NCBI RefSeq assembly: GCF_001039355.2
Contig: NW_019775984.1
Span: 83,287 to 147,286, forward strand
Direction of reading: 5' to 3'
DNA length: 64,000 bases
Origin: Lingula anatina
Taxonomy: Eukaryota; Brachiopoda; Lingulata; Lingulida; Lingulidae
The notes under the pieces were generated by a model, which worked only from the letters and a program-made list of their open reading frames with translations, ran no database searches and was not told where the DNA came from. The stretch's first letter is position 1, and every line of letters starts with the position of its first letter. Below, piece after piece: positions 12,601-25,338 of the stretch. The translations under genes and the position numbers were made by a program.

Positions 12601-13775
12601 AAAATGCCGACGATGATACATTTTTATTTCATTGTTATAATAAATCGATCATTTAGTAATAAAGAGGTGTATAGCCTTAAAATAATGCCTACTGCACAAG
12701 ACTGCCCTAAAAGGCTAAGGAGCAAAGTCAAACATTTTTTACAATAACAACGCTACGTGTACATTTTATTCTATATTAGCCTACTAGTGGAAAATTATTG
12801 ATGAAAGTTTGTGTACGGTTCATTATCAAATACGTAACCCTAATAAAAAGAATATAAAACTGTACATCTATTATATAGGCCCTATATGCATACTAGTTAC
12901 ACATGTAAGAATATAAAATATTACCTGAATAACAGCCTCTTCCAGATGTGACTTTTCAAGAACACTGGCAGTTGCCAACGAAAGTGTTATGATTCCAAGG
13001 AATCCAGTTATCATAAAACTTATTAGCTTTAAGTTTTTAGGATTCGCACTGGAAACATGGAAATATTTACGTTTTTAAGCCAATGGACAATCTACAGTAC
13101 TGTTACTTTGCCAACCTAACAACTTAACAACTTGAAATAATTTTGTATTTTATAGCTTGAAATAATTTTGTATCTTAGACCCCATTCCCATACATAGATC
13201 GATCTAGCAGGATCGACCCATCTCCGAGGGAATTCTTGCTGAATTATTCAGATTAAGCGGCTCTGATGTCTGGCACACTTTCTGATGCTGTTAAGGTGTA
13301 ATTAGCTATCGCTTAGCAGCTTCAGTAGTCTAAGCCGCTTAATCTAAATGCAATTCAGCGAGAATCCCCTCGGAGATGGGTCGATCCTGGGAGATCGATC
13401 TGGGTATGCGGATGGGGTCTTATAGCTGATTGTATGTGAAATTAACGGAATTTGCTAGTGTAATTGAGGTATTCAGCCCATACGAATAGATATGAAAGCG
13501 AAGATTTACAGAAGTAACAGTGAAAAGATTCAAAGGAAATTTCCAAACGTGTACCATTCCTTTAGATCTAAACCGATAACTCGTAATGTTCGCCACTTCA
13601 TTGGTCCCCTTCTTAGTACCACTTCAGCGTCCATGGTTCCATTGTCCACGTCGCCTGGCCTGTGGTCCTCAATAATGGCAACATGGTGAACTGGCCTCTG
13701 TTCCTTAACAGCAGTATCGCCTGACTCATTCATGTGTACATCGAATTCGACCCTGTTTTCATGAGAACTGGTCAT
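9677..13775 (-). CDS. OTOP: Otopetrin proton channel (complete, six exons, 653 aa)
   Basis: Otopetrins are homomeric proton-selective channels of the plasma membrane with 12 helices; they serve acid sensing and, in ear and larval skeleton, biomineralisation. Exons (minus): 13775-13555, 13048-12925, 12583-12439, 12035-11860, 11653-11449, 10767-9677. All join in phase with GT/AG borders and give 653 codons plus TGA, close to vertebrate OTOP1 (about 612). Family signs: exon 2 carries the first helix; exon 4 has GVAVFGTGTIIYDAV followed by LQVYLFFIYAK, a helix pair typical of the family; exon 5 has the conserved VWLSTLVEEAREEI; exon 6 has PYLFPCVIEHSLLSASMVY with its Glu-His, and ends WFRFHSVVVLADVVKHSY. 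The start was chosen because it is the first ATG of an acidic cytoplasmic N-terminus. The donor of exon 5 (A|GTACAT) is the least certain border. Confidence 0.9.
12121..12153. repeat. (AAAT)n microsatellite in an otopetrin intron
   Basis: About eight AAAT units between otopetrin exons 3 and 4. Confidence 0.9.
13177..13421. mobile_element. MITE copy A, roughly 60-bp inverted ends, probable TTA target duplication
   Basis: Starts GACCCCATTCCCATACATAG and ends with its imperfect inverse (TATGCGGATGGGGTC), flanked on both sides by TTA. The inverted similarity runs about 60 bp inward on each side (both ends contain GATCGATC and GGATCGACCCATCTCCGAGG or its inverse). TTA duplication and GC-rich ends suggest the PIF/Harbinger group (inference). 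It lies in the first intron of otopetrin. Related to the copies at 15487 and 38308. Confidence 0.7.
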
Positions 13776-14040
13776 CTTAATTCAAAACGCGTTCGAGATA
13801 TACGCGTATGGAGGTTTTCTGTTAGTAGCTCACAAAAAGATATGAATTTGTGGTGTTCGCATAGTAATGTGTCCCCATATCATATCTGTGTTATCGAGTT
13901 ATCTGTTAAATAGGATGCACATTTATTTAATGGAATTTGGTTTCCCGTGACAATGACCATATATCTCTGAATACGATACATCACGCTGAAACATCTAATC
14001 GAACTTGCTTGTTTCTAATATGTTGAAAACAGTACAGCCG

Positions 14041-14295
14041 ACAGTAGCGGGTTTGGGGGGAGGGGGGGTCAAGGGGTCCTGACCCCCCCCCCCCTTCGAT
14101 TTCTGAAAGAAATCACACCAATGATCCCCTCTTGAGATTAGAATTTTGAATAGCTGAACCATAGCTCTAAACCGTACCAAATGGCACTGTTCGCCCTCTA
14201 AAATACTAAAAACATTTGGAGCCCTACGCCAAGTTGGGGGGGGGGGGTCGGCTTCGCATACGCGCCCCCTTCATATAATCCTGGATACGCCCCTG
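14041..14295 (-). mobile_element. Short element with CAGGGGCG end, copy 1
   Basis: Read on the minus strand it begins CAGGGGCGTATCCAGGATTA, has poly-C/poly-G stretches, a segment around GCGAAGCCGACC and then GGTCAGGACCCC. The plus-strand copy at 16994-17362 shares these blocks in the same order. The CAGGGGCG terminus is common in hAT-type non-autonomous elements of invertebrates; a SINE is the alternative. Confidence 0.55.
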
Positions 14296-15486
14296 CTTAT
14301 TTTAGTTGAATGGATATTCACATAGTAAGTGGGGACAGAAAAATTCTGAAAAGTAAGTTTATGTATTTCAAAGACCCCTTCCCCCGCCTAAAGGTGAAAA
14401 ATAACTTGCTTGTCTTCATTTTTGCATTTTAGCTGCAGAGTCAATCAAATCCATATAGGTCCAACGACAACAACATCAAATTCAGAAAATTTTAAACATG
14501 TTTCATTGTCTTTTCTAATATACACATCACAGAAGGGACTTTAGGCTTGTAACTGCCACATTTCACCGCATTGCAGTGCGTCAGGGGAGTGCGTTGCAGA
14601 CGACATGCTGTAGGCCCCTATTTGCAAGAATTTTAAAACATTTAATTTAAATTAGGGAGGGAAATCATTTTGTGAGTTTAATGAAATTTAATACAGTAAT
14701 ATGATTGATTTGTCATTTTCTCGTTTAAATCAGTAAAGTAGAAAGTGTAGCAGGCAATAGACCCAACCCATCTCCCCTTAAAACCCGTTCCGTGAAAATT
14801 TAACCTATGTTCTCCGCCAGAGCGTATAATAGGCCTACTGTGTGCACTCTGAATATTGACACGGTCTATTTGAACAAAGAAATACACACTATCTCTTTGA
14901 TTTGAATGACAAGACGTGACTAGAAACCCCCCCACCACCACTTCATCCACCCCACCCTGCTCCTTGCTCCTTCAACACTATCGTTTGCTGATTCTTAGCC
15001 CGCGATTCTCGACAGCCAAACAGTTAACGCGGTCTGCAACATTTCAGGGAGAGACAGAAGAAATCTAATTTCTGCTATGATGTCTGCAAAGTTTTAATTC
15101 GCAAAACTGGAGAAGTTGACAAGTTATTCGCTTTTTAAAATGTTTCAATAAACTCTGCTTTTAAGTGGTTCCAAGAGTTCCAAATATTTTGATGGCATCT
15201 TGATAGTTTCCCCAAAAAACCGTCCACACACAAAAAAATCGATAATCGTATGGGAATTTTCTACAGCCAATCGGCGATATCTACTAGTAACAATTTTATG
15301 ACTTGGGCGTGAAAACGTGATTCACCTTTGTGCTATTAAAGTCATTTATATTGATATGATTAATAAACAGTGCGTGTCGATTAAGTCTTCCAACGTTTTG
15401 TTTAGCGTAATGTGGCATTGCTTTCGAAGGATAATGGGAAATGTGTACAGAACTCAAAACAAAGTAAAAAAATGCATTTTTGACTT

Positions 15487-15712
15487 AGGGTGCATCCCCA
15501 GAGATTTAGATCGATCCAGAGATTTAGATTTAGATCGACCTAACTCCATGGGGGTTCACGCTAAATTGCAGTCAGCCGAGCGCGCACCATAGTTAATTGC
15601 CCCCTTACAGCTTTTAGTAGGCGGGACAGACGCTTAAGCCGGTTAAGCTGACCGTAATCTAGTGAGACTCCCCACAGGGATAGATCGATCTAAAATCTAT
15701 GGGAATGGGGTC
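15487..15712. mobile_element. MITE copy B
   Basis: Shares internal blocks with copy C at 38308 (TTCACGCTAAAT, GTCAGCCGAGC, CCCCCTTACAGCTT, GTAATCTAGTGAG) and ends ATCTATGGGAATGGGGTC next to TTA. Shares mainly the termini with copy A. Confidence 0.65.
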
Positions 15713-16993
15713 TTATATGCAAATTAGATTTCCTTGAATAATAAACTGGTCGCAATTGATGTTCAGATCTGTAATGACACCGCGAACGAAGTTGTCAGCG
15801 GAAGAACAAACAGACATAAGTATTTTAGGAGTTTTTAAAGGGATACAAAAAAAATGGAATCAGCGTTTTTTAGAAGTGGATTCAAATGTTTTTTAATAAA
15901 GATTTTTTAATTAAGATTTAATATGTGAACGCACAAAACTGTAAATGATTTGACCTTGCACTATTAAAAGCTATTGAACAAAATGCAAAGTGAACTAAAG
16001 AAAAATGTCTGTTTTCCTTATAATTACATGTTCATTTACAAATGAATGAAATTCAGCTAAACATGTGCTTGCACTGGCCAAGACCCCAGCCAACTATATG
16101 ACATAATTTTCACCCGCAACTAGGATTCAATATTTAGAGTATTGCGCCCTAGCCCGAAACAAACTCTCTCAATTCAAGACTTCAAATAAAAGAGCTTTTT
16201 GAAATCAAATACTTCATTATCTTTGAGTAACCCGCTCCTCTCCCTTTCTACTTCTACCATTCAAACAAACCGCTTTCGACACTCACACCCAAATGAAACT
16301 CAATATAGAGGTGCGTTTCAAATGCTAAGGTGCCAAAAAAATAAAATTGAATGAATTCAAAGTTGTATTCAATTTTTTAAAAACATACATGTATATGTGT
16401 ATAAAAAAAATCCACGACAGTCTCAATTTGAATTCAAATTTTGATTTTTATCATGTTATTTACATTCCGCAAAGAGCCCTAAATAGTAACGTATGATAGT
16501 TTGACATTTCTGATATAATATTTGGAGCACGAGGGGAAAAATAATTTATTTAATGCTTATTTTACTGTCGGTAGAGTGTATTTTCCCCGTTTACATCTTC
16601 TTTTACATCCGTAAGAAACAACAGTTTACATAATTAAAGATATGTCCTGCTACTCACAGAGATGATCAGAAATAGTAGCTTTACACATTTTGTGTACAGT
16701 ATTCTGTATATAAGGGCTATGTAAAAGGTGTGTTTGTAAAAAAAAACCTCAGATGTCCTCAAAGAAATTTATCGTTTTGGAGTTCTTGTTCTATTTCACT
16801 TTTTAAAATTAAACGCATCGGTAATAATTATACAGTCTAAACGTACCATCTCTTTTTCAAACTAAATATTAAAGCGAGGAAGGGTGTGTCTGTTATTGGA
16901 TTTCTGTCATTCGATCTTCTTTTGCGGAGTATATGTATTTTTCAATATTTATGCAAACTACATGTGAATTACCACAATAGAAAAATATATAAT

Positions 16994-17362
16994 CAGGGGC
17001 GGTTCCAGGATTATTTGAAAGGGAGGGGGGAGTCCGGAACGACAGGCCTCGGATGCGAAGCCGACCATCGCCCCCTTGGTGTGGGGTTCGGGGCCTACTC
17101 GAGGGCCCCGAAAAAGTTTTGGTGTTTTGGAGAGCAAATTGAGCGATCGAGCAAGATCAGGACTACCCGACTACCAGACTCGGCACCAAATGATGCTGAA
17201 TTCACCGGTAGATCGGACCACACTACTCGTTTTGCTTTAGTACGGTTTAGAACTATAATTTAGCTAGTCAAAATTCTAATTTCAAGAGGGGAATATTGGT
17301 GTAATAAATTTTTCAGAAACCAAAATCGGGGTCAGGACCCCCTGACCCCCCCCCCCTCTAAA
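16994..17362 (+). mobile_element. Short element with CAGGGGCG end, copy 2
   Basis: Begins CAGGGGCGGTTCCAGGATTA and carries the same ordered blocks as the minus-strand copy at 14041-14295, including GATGCGAAGCCGACC and GGTCAGGACCCCCTGACC followed by poly-C. Confidence 0.55.
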
Positions 17363-18088
17363 TCAGCAACTAAAACTATCACAGGATAGATGATGATTGA
17401 GTAAAATCGCGATGGCGATCGGGACCTGTCCTAGGATGCTGATCGAAGTCTGTATATGTACCTACAAGTTGGAGAGATGAAGATCAGCCTTTGTCCTAGG
17501 ACAGTCGCTATCAATCAATTTGGATTCCTCAGCTGGTAAATATTAAAGAATGAATATCATATTTCACATAAAAGGAATTTTTACAGTTTTTTTTTATTAA
17601 AGAAAGCAAGGTATGTTATTCTTTCAAATTCAAAAAATGTTCAGCTAAAAAAAGGAGTAAATCAACGAAAAAACGGGAGTATCTTAAAAACTCCCTTAAG
17701 GCCACTAGTAGTAAACGGACCAAAGGCATAGAAACAATGCTCAAACCCACAAAATAAGTAAAACACCACAGGGAATAATATTTTTCTCCACCTTAATAAC
17801 TAAATAAGTTTATTTCATTTCATTTTAATACAAAAAAGAAAAAAGTTTATAATTAAAACAAATGTAATTCTAAATTTCAAAGCCTTGCTGTATTTAAGAG
17901 GATGTATTTTTTTTCCAATTTGGTCATTTTAGAGACAAAGAGAGAAACAACGAAGGGACGTAAAGGGATAACCTCTACCTTGGGAGAACCCCCCTTCCCC
18001 CCAAAAATGGCTTTTTATGTACAGACACAGATGTGTCTGTACATATAGCCATCACCTGCGTCTGTCGTCGTCGCCGTGCACTTTGACC

Positions 18089-18700
18089 ACCGATAACATG
18101 ATAAGTGAAAAACCGTTTTACCTTTTGGCTTGAAACTTACAGAACTGATGAGCTTTCATAATATGCAGGTCAAGTTCGAAAATCAGCATGATATGGCCAT
18201 CTATATGGAAGTTTTGCTGTTTTTTCACTTTTTTCAGCATATATGCAACACCGATAACACGATAAGTGAAAAAACGTTTTACCTTTGGGCTTGAAACTTA
18301 TGGAACTAATGAATATACATAATACGCAGGTCAAGTTCGAAAATCAGCATGATCGGGCCATTTTTATGGAAGTTATGCTCTTTTTTCATTTTTTAAGCAT
18401 ATATGCAACACTGATAACACGGTAAGTGAAAAACCGTTTTACCTTTTGGCTTGAAACTTACAGAACTGATGACTATTCATAATACACAGGTCAAGTTTGA
18501 AAATCAGCGTGATTGGACCAATTTTATGGAAGTTATGCTGTTTTTTCACTTTTTTTAGCATGTATGCAATACCGATAACGCATTTCAAGGAAAATCAATT
18601 GGCCAATTGTCTTGAAATTTACAGGGGTGATCAGTCTTACTGAAATACAGATGGAGTTCGAAAATAAGCTCCATTGGTTCAGTTCTGGTGAAGTTATGCC
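18089..18700 (+). repeat. Tandem repeat, 160-161-bp unit, about 3.5 copies
   Basis: The phrase A[CT][CT]GATAAC recurs at about 18089, 18249, 18410 and 18571, giving 160-161-bp spacing. Each unit continues with GTGAAAAA-CGTTTTACCTTT, CTTGAAACTTA, AGGTCAAGTT[CT]GAAAATCAGC and GGAAGTTATGCT-TTTTTTCA. The last unit is diverged. It is preceded by a CGTCTGTCGTCGTCG segment, a style common in bivalve genomes. Confidence 0.8.
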
Positions 18701-19336
18701 TTTTTTGTATATAAGTGTTTTTTCCTTTGATTTAATTCTTAGGCATGTTAACAATCTCATCTGTGAACTAATTAGATATGTAAAGGTGTTCTTTTGACAT
18801 TTTCTGCATCTTAACAATATTGTTAGTTGATTATATAAAAAAGATGGTAAACCTGTAATTGTGTAATAAAGTGTCAAAAAATGGAAATAATAATAAACTC
18901 ATATCTTTACAGTTTGTCAGATTCAATCATTCACCATGTTCAGAATCTCAGAATGGAGCAAACTGGACATTTAAAATTGTTCTATTGATATTTTTCCTAT
19001 GTCAACAATTTTCTCAGTTGTTCATTTAAAAATGACAGTAAATTGATTACTTTGTTATATGAAAAAAAGGTGTTGAAAATGGAAGAAAATCAATTCAATA
19101 CAGTTATCTCTTGTATACAGGTACATTTTGGCATTTTGAAAGTGTGACTCTGAACTTCCATGGCCTTGAAGACCTTTCCATGTCACATTTTCTGTATATC
19201 CATGATACTTTTATTTTATTATTAAAAATTGATGGTCATTATGTTATATTGCATAAAAGTTGAAGAAAACCCTATTTTGGAAATGGCTGCCGGAATGACC
19301 ATTAAGGAAAAACCATGTTACTTATGATACTCAAAC

Positions 19337-19337
19337 N

Positions 19338-19376
<39 letters not shown>

Positions 19377-19379
19377 ATA
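19337..19379. repeat. (AAAT)n microsatellite next to an assembly N
   Basis: About ten TAAA units directly beside an undetermined base, just downstream of the last RBM22 exon found. A likely collapse point in the assembly. Confidence 0.85.
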
Positions 19380-19406
19380 CTTGACAAATTTCCCATTCCA
19401 ACCTAC

Positions 19407-22400
19407 CCCCAGGTAGTCCTGGTACAGGCTCCAGCATCTGTCCTCCCATCTCTCCCTCTTGCCTCGGCACCAGCTGTTGACCCTGAGATTTCCCCCACTT
19501 AATTGTTAACCGCCTGCCGTTAATGATGAGTTTGTTAAAGGTGCTCTCTGCTGCGGCCTCGCTGGACTCGCGCTTCGTGAACTGTACAAAGGCACACTGC
19601 TGCCTGCTCACCATTGTGACAGAGCGAATCTCACCAAATTGGTAGAAGTGGTCCCTGAGAACAGAACAAGTCCTTGTCATTTTGGGCTTAAGTGAAAATG
19701 TTGAACTCAGATATTACATAGTTATATGATTGCCCCCCCCCCCCCCCAACACTTGCAGCTGACACTGTCATTAATGAGAGAAGTTCTGACCCAGAACTAT
19801 GTTGGCAATTCAATATTATTTGAACCTTGACAACTATTTTTTTAGATTCTAGCACAACAGTGGATTAAAAAAAAAACATAGGAGTGTTAGAGGCAGATTA
19901 TTCAGACTAGATCTACAAAACCTTGAATTAGGGCTATTTTCACATCCTACTTTTAGATCCTTCTCTTCAACTTTGTCCTCTAAGTTTCCCACAAAGGAAG
20001 TTGTTGAAAACTTGCATCGGATAAAAATTGTGTACTTGGCAACATAATTTATGAAAAACTCAGACCCATATGGTCAAAGCACAAGAAATATTTTCAAACC
20101 TTAAATCTTTCTCTGTGACCTTGTCCCCCAAGTTCCCCACATATAGTGTGGTCACTGATTTGTCCTCTGGTGGCTCTAGTTTAGGCATTGTGGCATATCT
20201 CTTGATCAGTTTGTCAGCCACTGGGTCGTTGACACCATAGAATCTGTCCTTGATGTTCTGGTCAGCAAGAGGGTCATCAGGGTCAGTCGGCTTCTCGTGT
20301 CTGGAACAGTATATATTTCAAATGAGTAAATTTGATGTTCAACAAAAAGTGGGAAATTTTTTTCAAGCACTTTCCACCAATACATATAGCTTTGATTACT
20401 CTAATGTTCATGTTGATGGCATAGAATGGCAAATGTGGTTATGTTTCTGTCCTTATGTCACTTCAGAGAGAGAAACACAACAACAAAGTAAATGTAAAAA
20501 TAAATGATTAAAAATCGATATAATTATACAAAAAATCAAAATAAAAAACATAAGCAATCAAATATTAACCTATTTATAAGGATGCTTGCATTTGAATGTA
20601 AAAACTAATAAATTAACAAGAAAAAATGATCTTCAAATCTATTTTCATTCACAATATAGTCACGTAAAAAAAATCCATCATCACCTGTATGGGCACTCCT
20701 CTCCTCTCTTGCACTCCCCTTTCACCCAGAAGGAGCAGATATGAGGCCTGTTACGTTTGTAGTAGGGTGTGGTCCTGGCCAGTTTGAGCAACATGTCGCT
20801 GGGGCTCTGTGACTTCCCCAGGGCACCATAGGCCAGAGAACTGTCCGAGTTTGCTAACTGTATGGATGAAAAGATGACCCGAGTGTAAATCGTCGTTTGT
20901 AATGAAGATAATGATAGAATTAAGAATTTTGATGTTTTTTATAATATATTTTTATCAATTGAATTGTAATCAAATTTGTAATGTATAATTACAGCAGGAT
21001 TCCTCTAGAGGAATTAATTTTATGTCTTAAAAGTTAAATATTGCTTAAAAAACAAGAAGGGCAGAATAATGGAACTATTGATGTAGACAAATTTTCATAT
21101 TTTCTTTTTATTCATTCACTTTTTGTTATTCATAGTAATTATATGAAATGAAAAATAGGAAATCTGCCCTGTAGGTCTAAGACATTGATAATCTTAGTTT
21201 TTCTAAAACTAAAAAAATCTCTACATAAACTCTTTCATTCTATATGACATATTGGCTACCATACATTCTCAATACAAGAGGTCTGCTGTCCGTTACGAAT
21301 GGAAACTTACATCTTTTGAATCAAAACTTACATCTCTTTCTGCATTTTGTGCAAAGAATTCTTTGTTGACATCAGACTTGGGCATGCTGTCCTGCAATTT
21401 TAATGCTGCATCTCTAACCTGGACTGGGAGACCTATAATATATAATATAGACACATATTATGTTGCTATAACATAAGACATATGATGTATATCACATTTT
21501 ACCATGAGAAGAAAATAAGTCCTAGATGTAGTGTATCTAGCAAAAAGCATATGACACAGAAATGTGCCCTGGCTTTAATCAAACACAATACTCATCAACA
21601 AGGTATACCTGACATCGACTGTATGCTTTGCACTCTATTACATCAGATTTACTTTTTTAACTTGTATTGTACCCATTCTGCGATTACGAGACACAAAATC
21701 ACAAAAATACCTCAAGGCAAACTACCCCAAATAAAAATAAATGGATAAAAGAATGAACATAAAAATGGAATACCCTTCACTTAAAACATTTACTTGTTGA
21801 ACAAATAAGCCAAAGCATCTTATGAGGAGATATCTTACCATATTCTAAATCCAGTAGGCATGTCTGACATATGTTCTTCAGTTTACTACAAGTTTGGCAA
21901 ACCTCCGTCTTCTTAAACCTGGCCCCTTTCCCTGGACACCAGCGGAACACTGTGAATGGCCGCACACAGATCTTGCATTCTTTGCCATATTTTTCTTTGG
22001 TCTATAATTGAAAACAAATATTATATGAAAAGAAGGAAAGGAAACAAATTCAATCATGCAGCAGGTTGTCACACATGAAAGTAAATGAGACAAAAATAAA
22101 CAATATATTTGGATAAAGGTCACTCGGAGTAAGGGACGGGGTAGGCATTTGGAACAATTTTTATATTAAACAAAGACTGGGTAGTACACTTTCAACAGTG
22201 CCGCCTTAAAATGAGATTCTTGATTTGCACTGTAAAAATAAAATTATACTCTAAATCAAGAAGAATATGCAGATAAAAGCTGACCATACTCACCATTCTA
22301 ATGTACGGGTTGTCACCTAGGCATGTTTGACATAAAATAGGAAAATCCTGCAATATAGACAAAATCAAAACATTACTTTTAATACTCCCGTGGCAAACAA

Positions 22401-23341
22401 GGCTTTGGATGGCTACTTAGTAGGACTGTGATTCTTTTGTTCTGTGCTATAAGTCACTTAATATGGAAGCTTTATATCATAAAGTATCAGTCCAACCTAG
22501 GACCATGAACACTTCTATTTATAAACATACAAACCCAACTTATGAAGAAGATTTATGCACAATTAATGCTTGAAGGTTCAAGTGAACTAATAGAGTTGCT
22601 TATGGGCAGCTACAAATTGCATTGAGCAGTGTTCATGATATACCATTTGTGTTTTGCATTCTTTTTTTGTGTGTGTATTACTGTAATTAATAATACCAAA
22701 AGTGAAAAATGTTAGTGATGTTCATATGTAAAAGCCTATACATATACCACAGTTCAACCACAGGCAGTGGCCCATCAAAAATTGGCAGAGAAAACAGTCA
22801 GTGTCCAAGTTTTTTTAAGCAATATTTTGGCTATATACAGATCACTATCGTTCTCAACATCCCTGCCAACTAAGTGTATACCATGTGTCTAAATTAATGT
22901 AATGGAAAATTTATTTTAAAATAAATCTCGACACACAACACGTGGGCCAAGAAATCGACCTTGTTTGTATAAATTTTTTTATTGTCTTGGGAAACTAATT
23001 TGTTTTCCAGTCATTATTCAAAGACCGGAACATTGTGCTCCACACAGTATAAGGCATCTTTAGCCATAACAGTGCTTTACCACGGACAAATGCCGACGTC
23101 AAGCTGATTATGATTCACAATTTCTTATACTACAATTATCTTATTTTTCGAAAAAAAAAGAAGTCTAATTCGTTTGATTACAGGTGAATAATACCAAAAT
23201 ATCACAAACAACACACGACAAAATATCCTCCTTTAGATATAGAATTGTGCCGGGTGATTTTCTTAAGAATTGTGAGTTAAGACTTACCGCTTCTTCCCAA
23301 TTTTGTCTATTATACGTATTTGCACTCTTCGACAGCGCCAT
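19407..23341 (-). CDS. RBM22: Pre-mRNA-splicing factor RBM22 (Cwc2/Ecm2 family), last exon missing
   Basis: RBM22 contacts U6 and the intron in the activated spliceosome; nuclear. Exons (minus): 23341-23288, 22347-22294, 22001-21839, 21432-21332, 20857-20685, 20300-20100, 19654-19407; all phases agree. Exon 1 begins [18 protein letters not shown], as in other animals. Exons 2-3 hold the CxxC zinc region ([32 protein letters not shown]). Exon 5 holds the CCCH zinc finger ([20 protein letters not shown], with the His in exon 6). Exons 6-7 hold the RRM, with RNP2 TLYVGNL and RNP1 QQCAFVQF. The frame reaches [10 protein letters not shown] at a GTAGGT donor; the proline-rich C-terminus that should follow was not found down to 13.8 kb. 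Very close to vertebrate RBM22 over the part seen. Confidence 0.93.
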
Positions 23342-24103
23342 CTTGTTTATGAACGAACAATACTTCCGGTGAGAATAATTCCGGTGAGTAATTTAATTTA
23401 ACTTTTTATTGTTCAAAATTCATTCAGCAAAAATATTGCATTTTTACTTAAAAAATAAATAAATAAATAAATAATGAAAAAGACAATTAAAAAAGACTAA
23501 ACGAACAATGATTCATCGTGGATAACGAAGACGAACAAGTGGACGGACTGGGGACGATGCGGTAGTAGAGACAGGTGCGACAGGTGTGCATATAATAAAC
23601 GGACGAAAGGGTGTGCATCTCTAAAATAAAAGTGTTAAATTAGCTGATTTTGAATTGCGTTAGGGCAGTTTCACTAGTTTCTTCAGAACGACAACCGAGA
23701 TCAGAATTATTTGCCTTCCAGTAATTTGACGCCTATCAGGGCATTAGCCGTGTTCTCCAGGGTCTACAATGTAGAACTACTGTGTTTACATTCAGCGCCA
23801 CTATCTTTGTTCAGTTTTGCATTGCTCACATTTATGTGTTTATTGTCTTTTTGTTGTTCCTTTTTATCTTAATTTTAGTAAGCTTTGATAACAGCTTTGA
23901 TAAAAGACTTAAAATTGGCAGAATATAGGAGAGACCTATAGGCCCTAATCGTTTAAATATTTTTTAAAATGCCACTTCTTAAAAAGATAAAATAGGCCCC
24001 TATAGTATGGGCATATAGACCTTTCAAGAATAAAAGCAAAAAAATTTAGTCGGAACCTAAAAAAGTAAATAAGGAAATAAAAGGAAATAAACAAATATTA
24101 ATA

Positions 24104-24123
24104 ATAATAATAATAACAACAAC

Positions 24124-24186
<63 letters not shown>
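24104..24186. repeat. (AAT)n microsatellite
   Basis: About 27 trinucleotide units; in reverse it reads as a poly-leucine frame, which is an artefact. Confidence 0.95.
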
Positions 24187-24187
<1 letters not shown>

Positions 24188-25268
24188 GGCCTGTACACCA
24201 TAGGCTATAGTGGGTGGGGGGGGGGGGGTGAATGCTCAATTGAACTTTGGGGCTTTTGAATGATTTTGATAATTATGTATGCGAAACCATTACTTGATAA
24301 AAATAATGTGTCGACCATAAAGCTATTAACACGCACAGCACCAGTTGGTGGTGTCTTACAAAGAGAATAATTTTTTAATGTGTCAGTTAAGGGGGTTCCT
24401 TTGATACATATTGGATTTTGGACCTATCATACGATGTATACGATGTGCGTGTATAATAAGTCTGAGATTGGACCTGGGATTGGAGATTGAAGTAGGTTTG
24501 CGACAAACCGTACACTCGGCGATGATAATATTGGTCACAAAAGCGTAATGTAAAAAAATTCTCCGTTGTTTTCTTTTTTTTTCTCTCTCCCCCCATCCCT
24601 TCCCACCAAAACGAATTTATTTTCCAGCTCTTACTGGCACACCCGTGGTGTAAATACAGTTGACCTAGAGACCCAGGGTCTTGGCCAGTTTATGATATTC
24701 ATTAGTAAACCATAAACAATCCAAGTATCTTACTTGAGACAAATAGGTTATCTGTATCTACTTATGCTTAGTGGTTAATAGGTGCGTCTCAACATTAGAA
24801 AAATGGGCTGTCGACATTTTAGTTCTCAAAGTCCTTGTACCTTTTTGTACCTCCTCTTATCCACAATAAAATAGACCGAAAAACAATGGGCCGGGTATTA
24901 ATTTACACGATATAGCGATATACAAACTGCTGTTGTCAATCCCGAATATCAATGCTTGAATGAGATGGTATTTGATATATTATATTTTGCATAAAATAAG
25001 AAAATGTTTCCCTCCCCTTCTTTCTTTCTTCTTATGTTTAATGGGAAAAGACAATGAAAACAACACAAATCTTTATATGCTGGTTCTTCCTCAGTACTTC
25101 ATTCAAATTCTTTAATGGGAACGAATTGCTATTGTCTTCCAGACATGGAGAATCAGCTGGCTCTGATAATGTCGCTGTCAGTATTATCTTAGTAATACAC
25201 AGGTAGGCCTACATTTAGTTTATAATTAAAAGTTCAATGGAATAAGATAGGTTGCAAAGAACCTCAAG

Positions 25269-25270
25269 TC

Positions 25271-25338
<68 letters not shown>
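25269..25338. repeat. (ATT)n microsatellite
   Basis: About 23 units of TTA/ATT. Confidence 0.95.

Larger units (their letters stand above)
13776..19406. other. Repeat-rich region between otopetrin and RBM22
   Basis: No gene recognised. It contains two inverted copies of one short element (14041-14295 and 16994-17362), a MITE (15487-15712), a 160-bp tandem repeat (18089-18700) and an (AAAT)n tract broken by an N (19337-19379). The last RBM22 exon should lie in the right-hand part or be missing from the assembly. Confidence 0.5.

Noticed and set aside
24057-24239. Poly-leucine frame
   Set aside because: Reading of an (AAT)n microsatellite in reverse.
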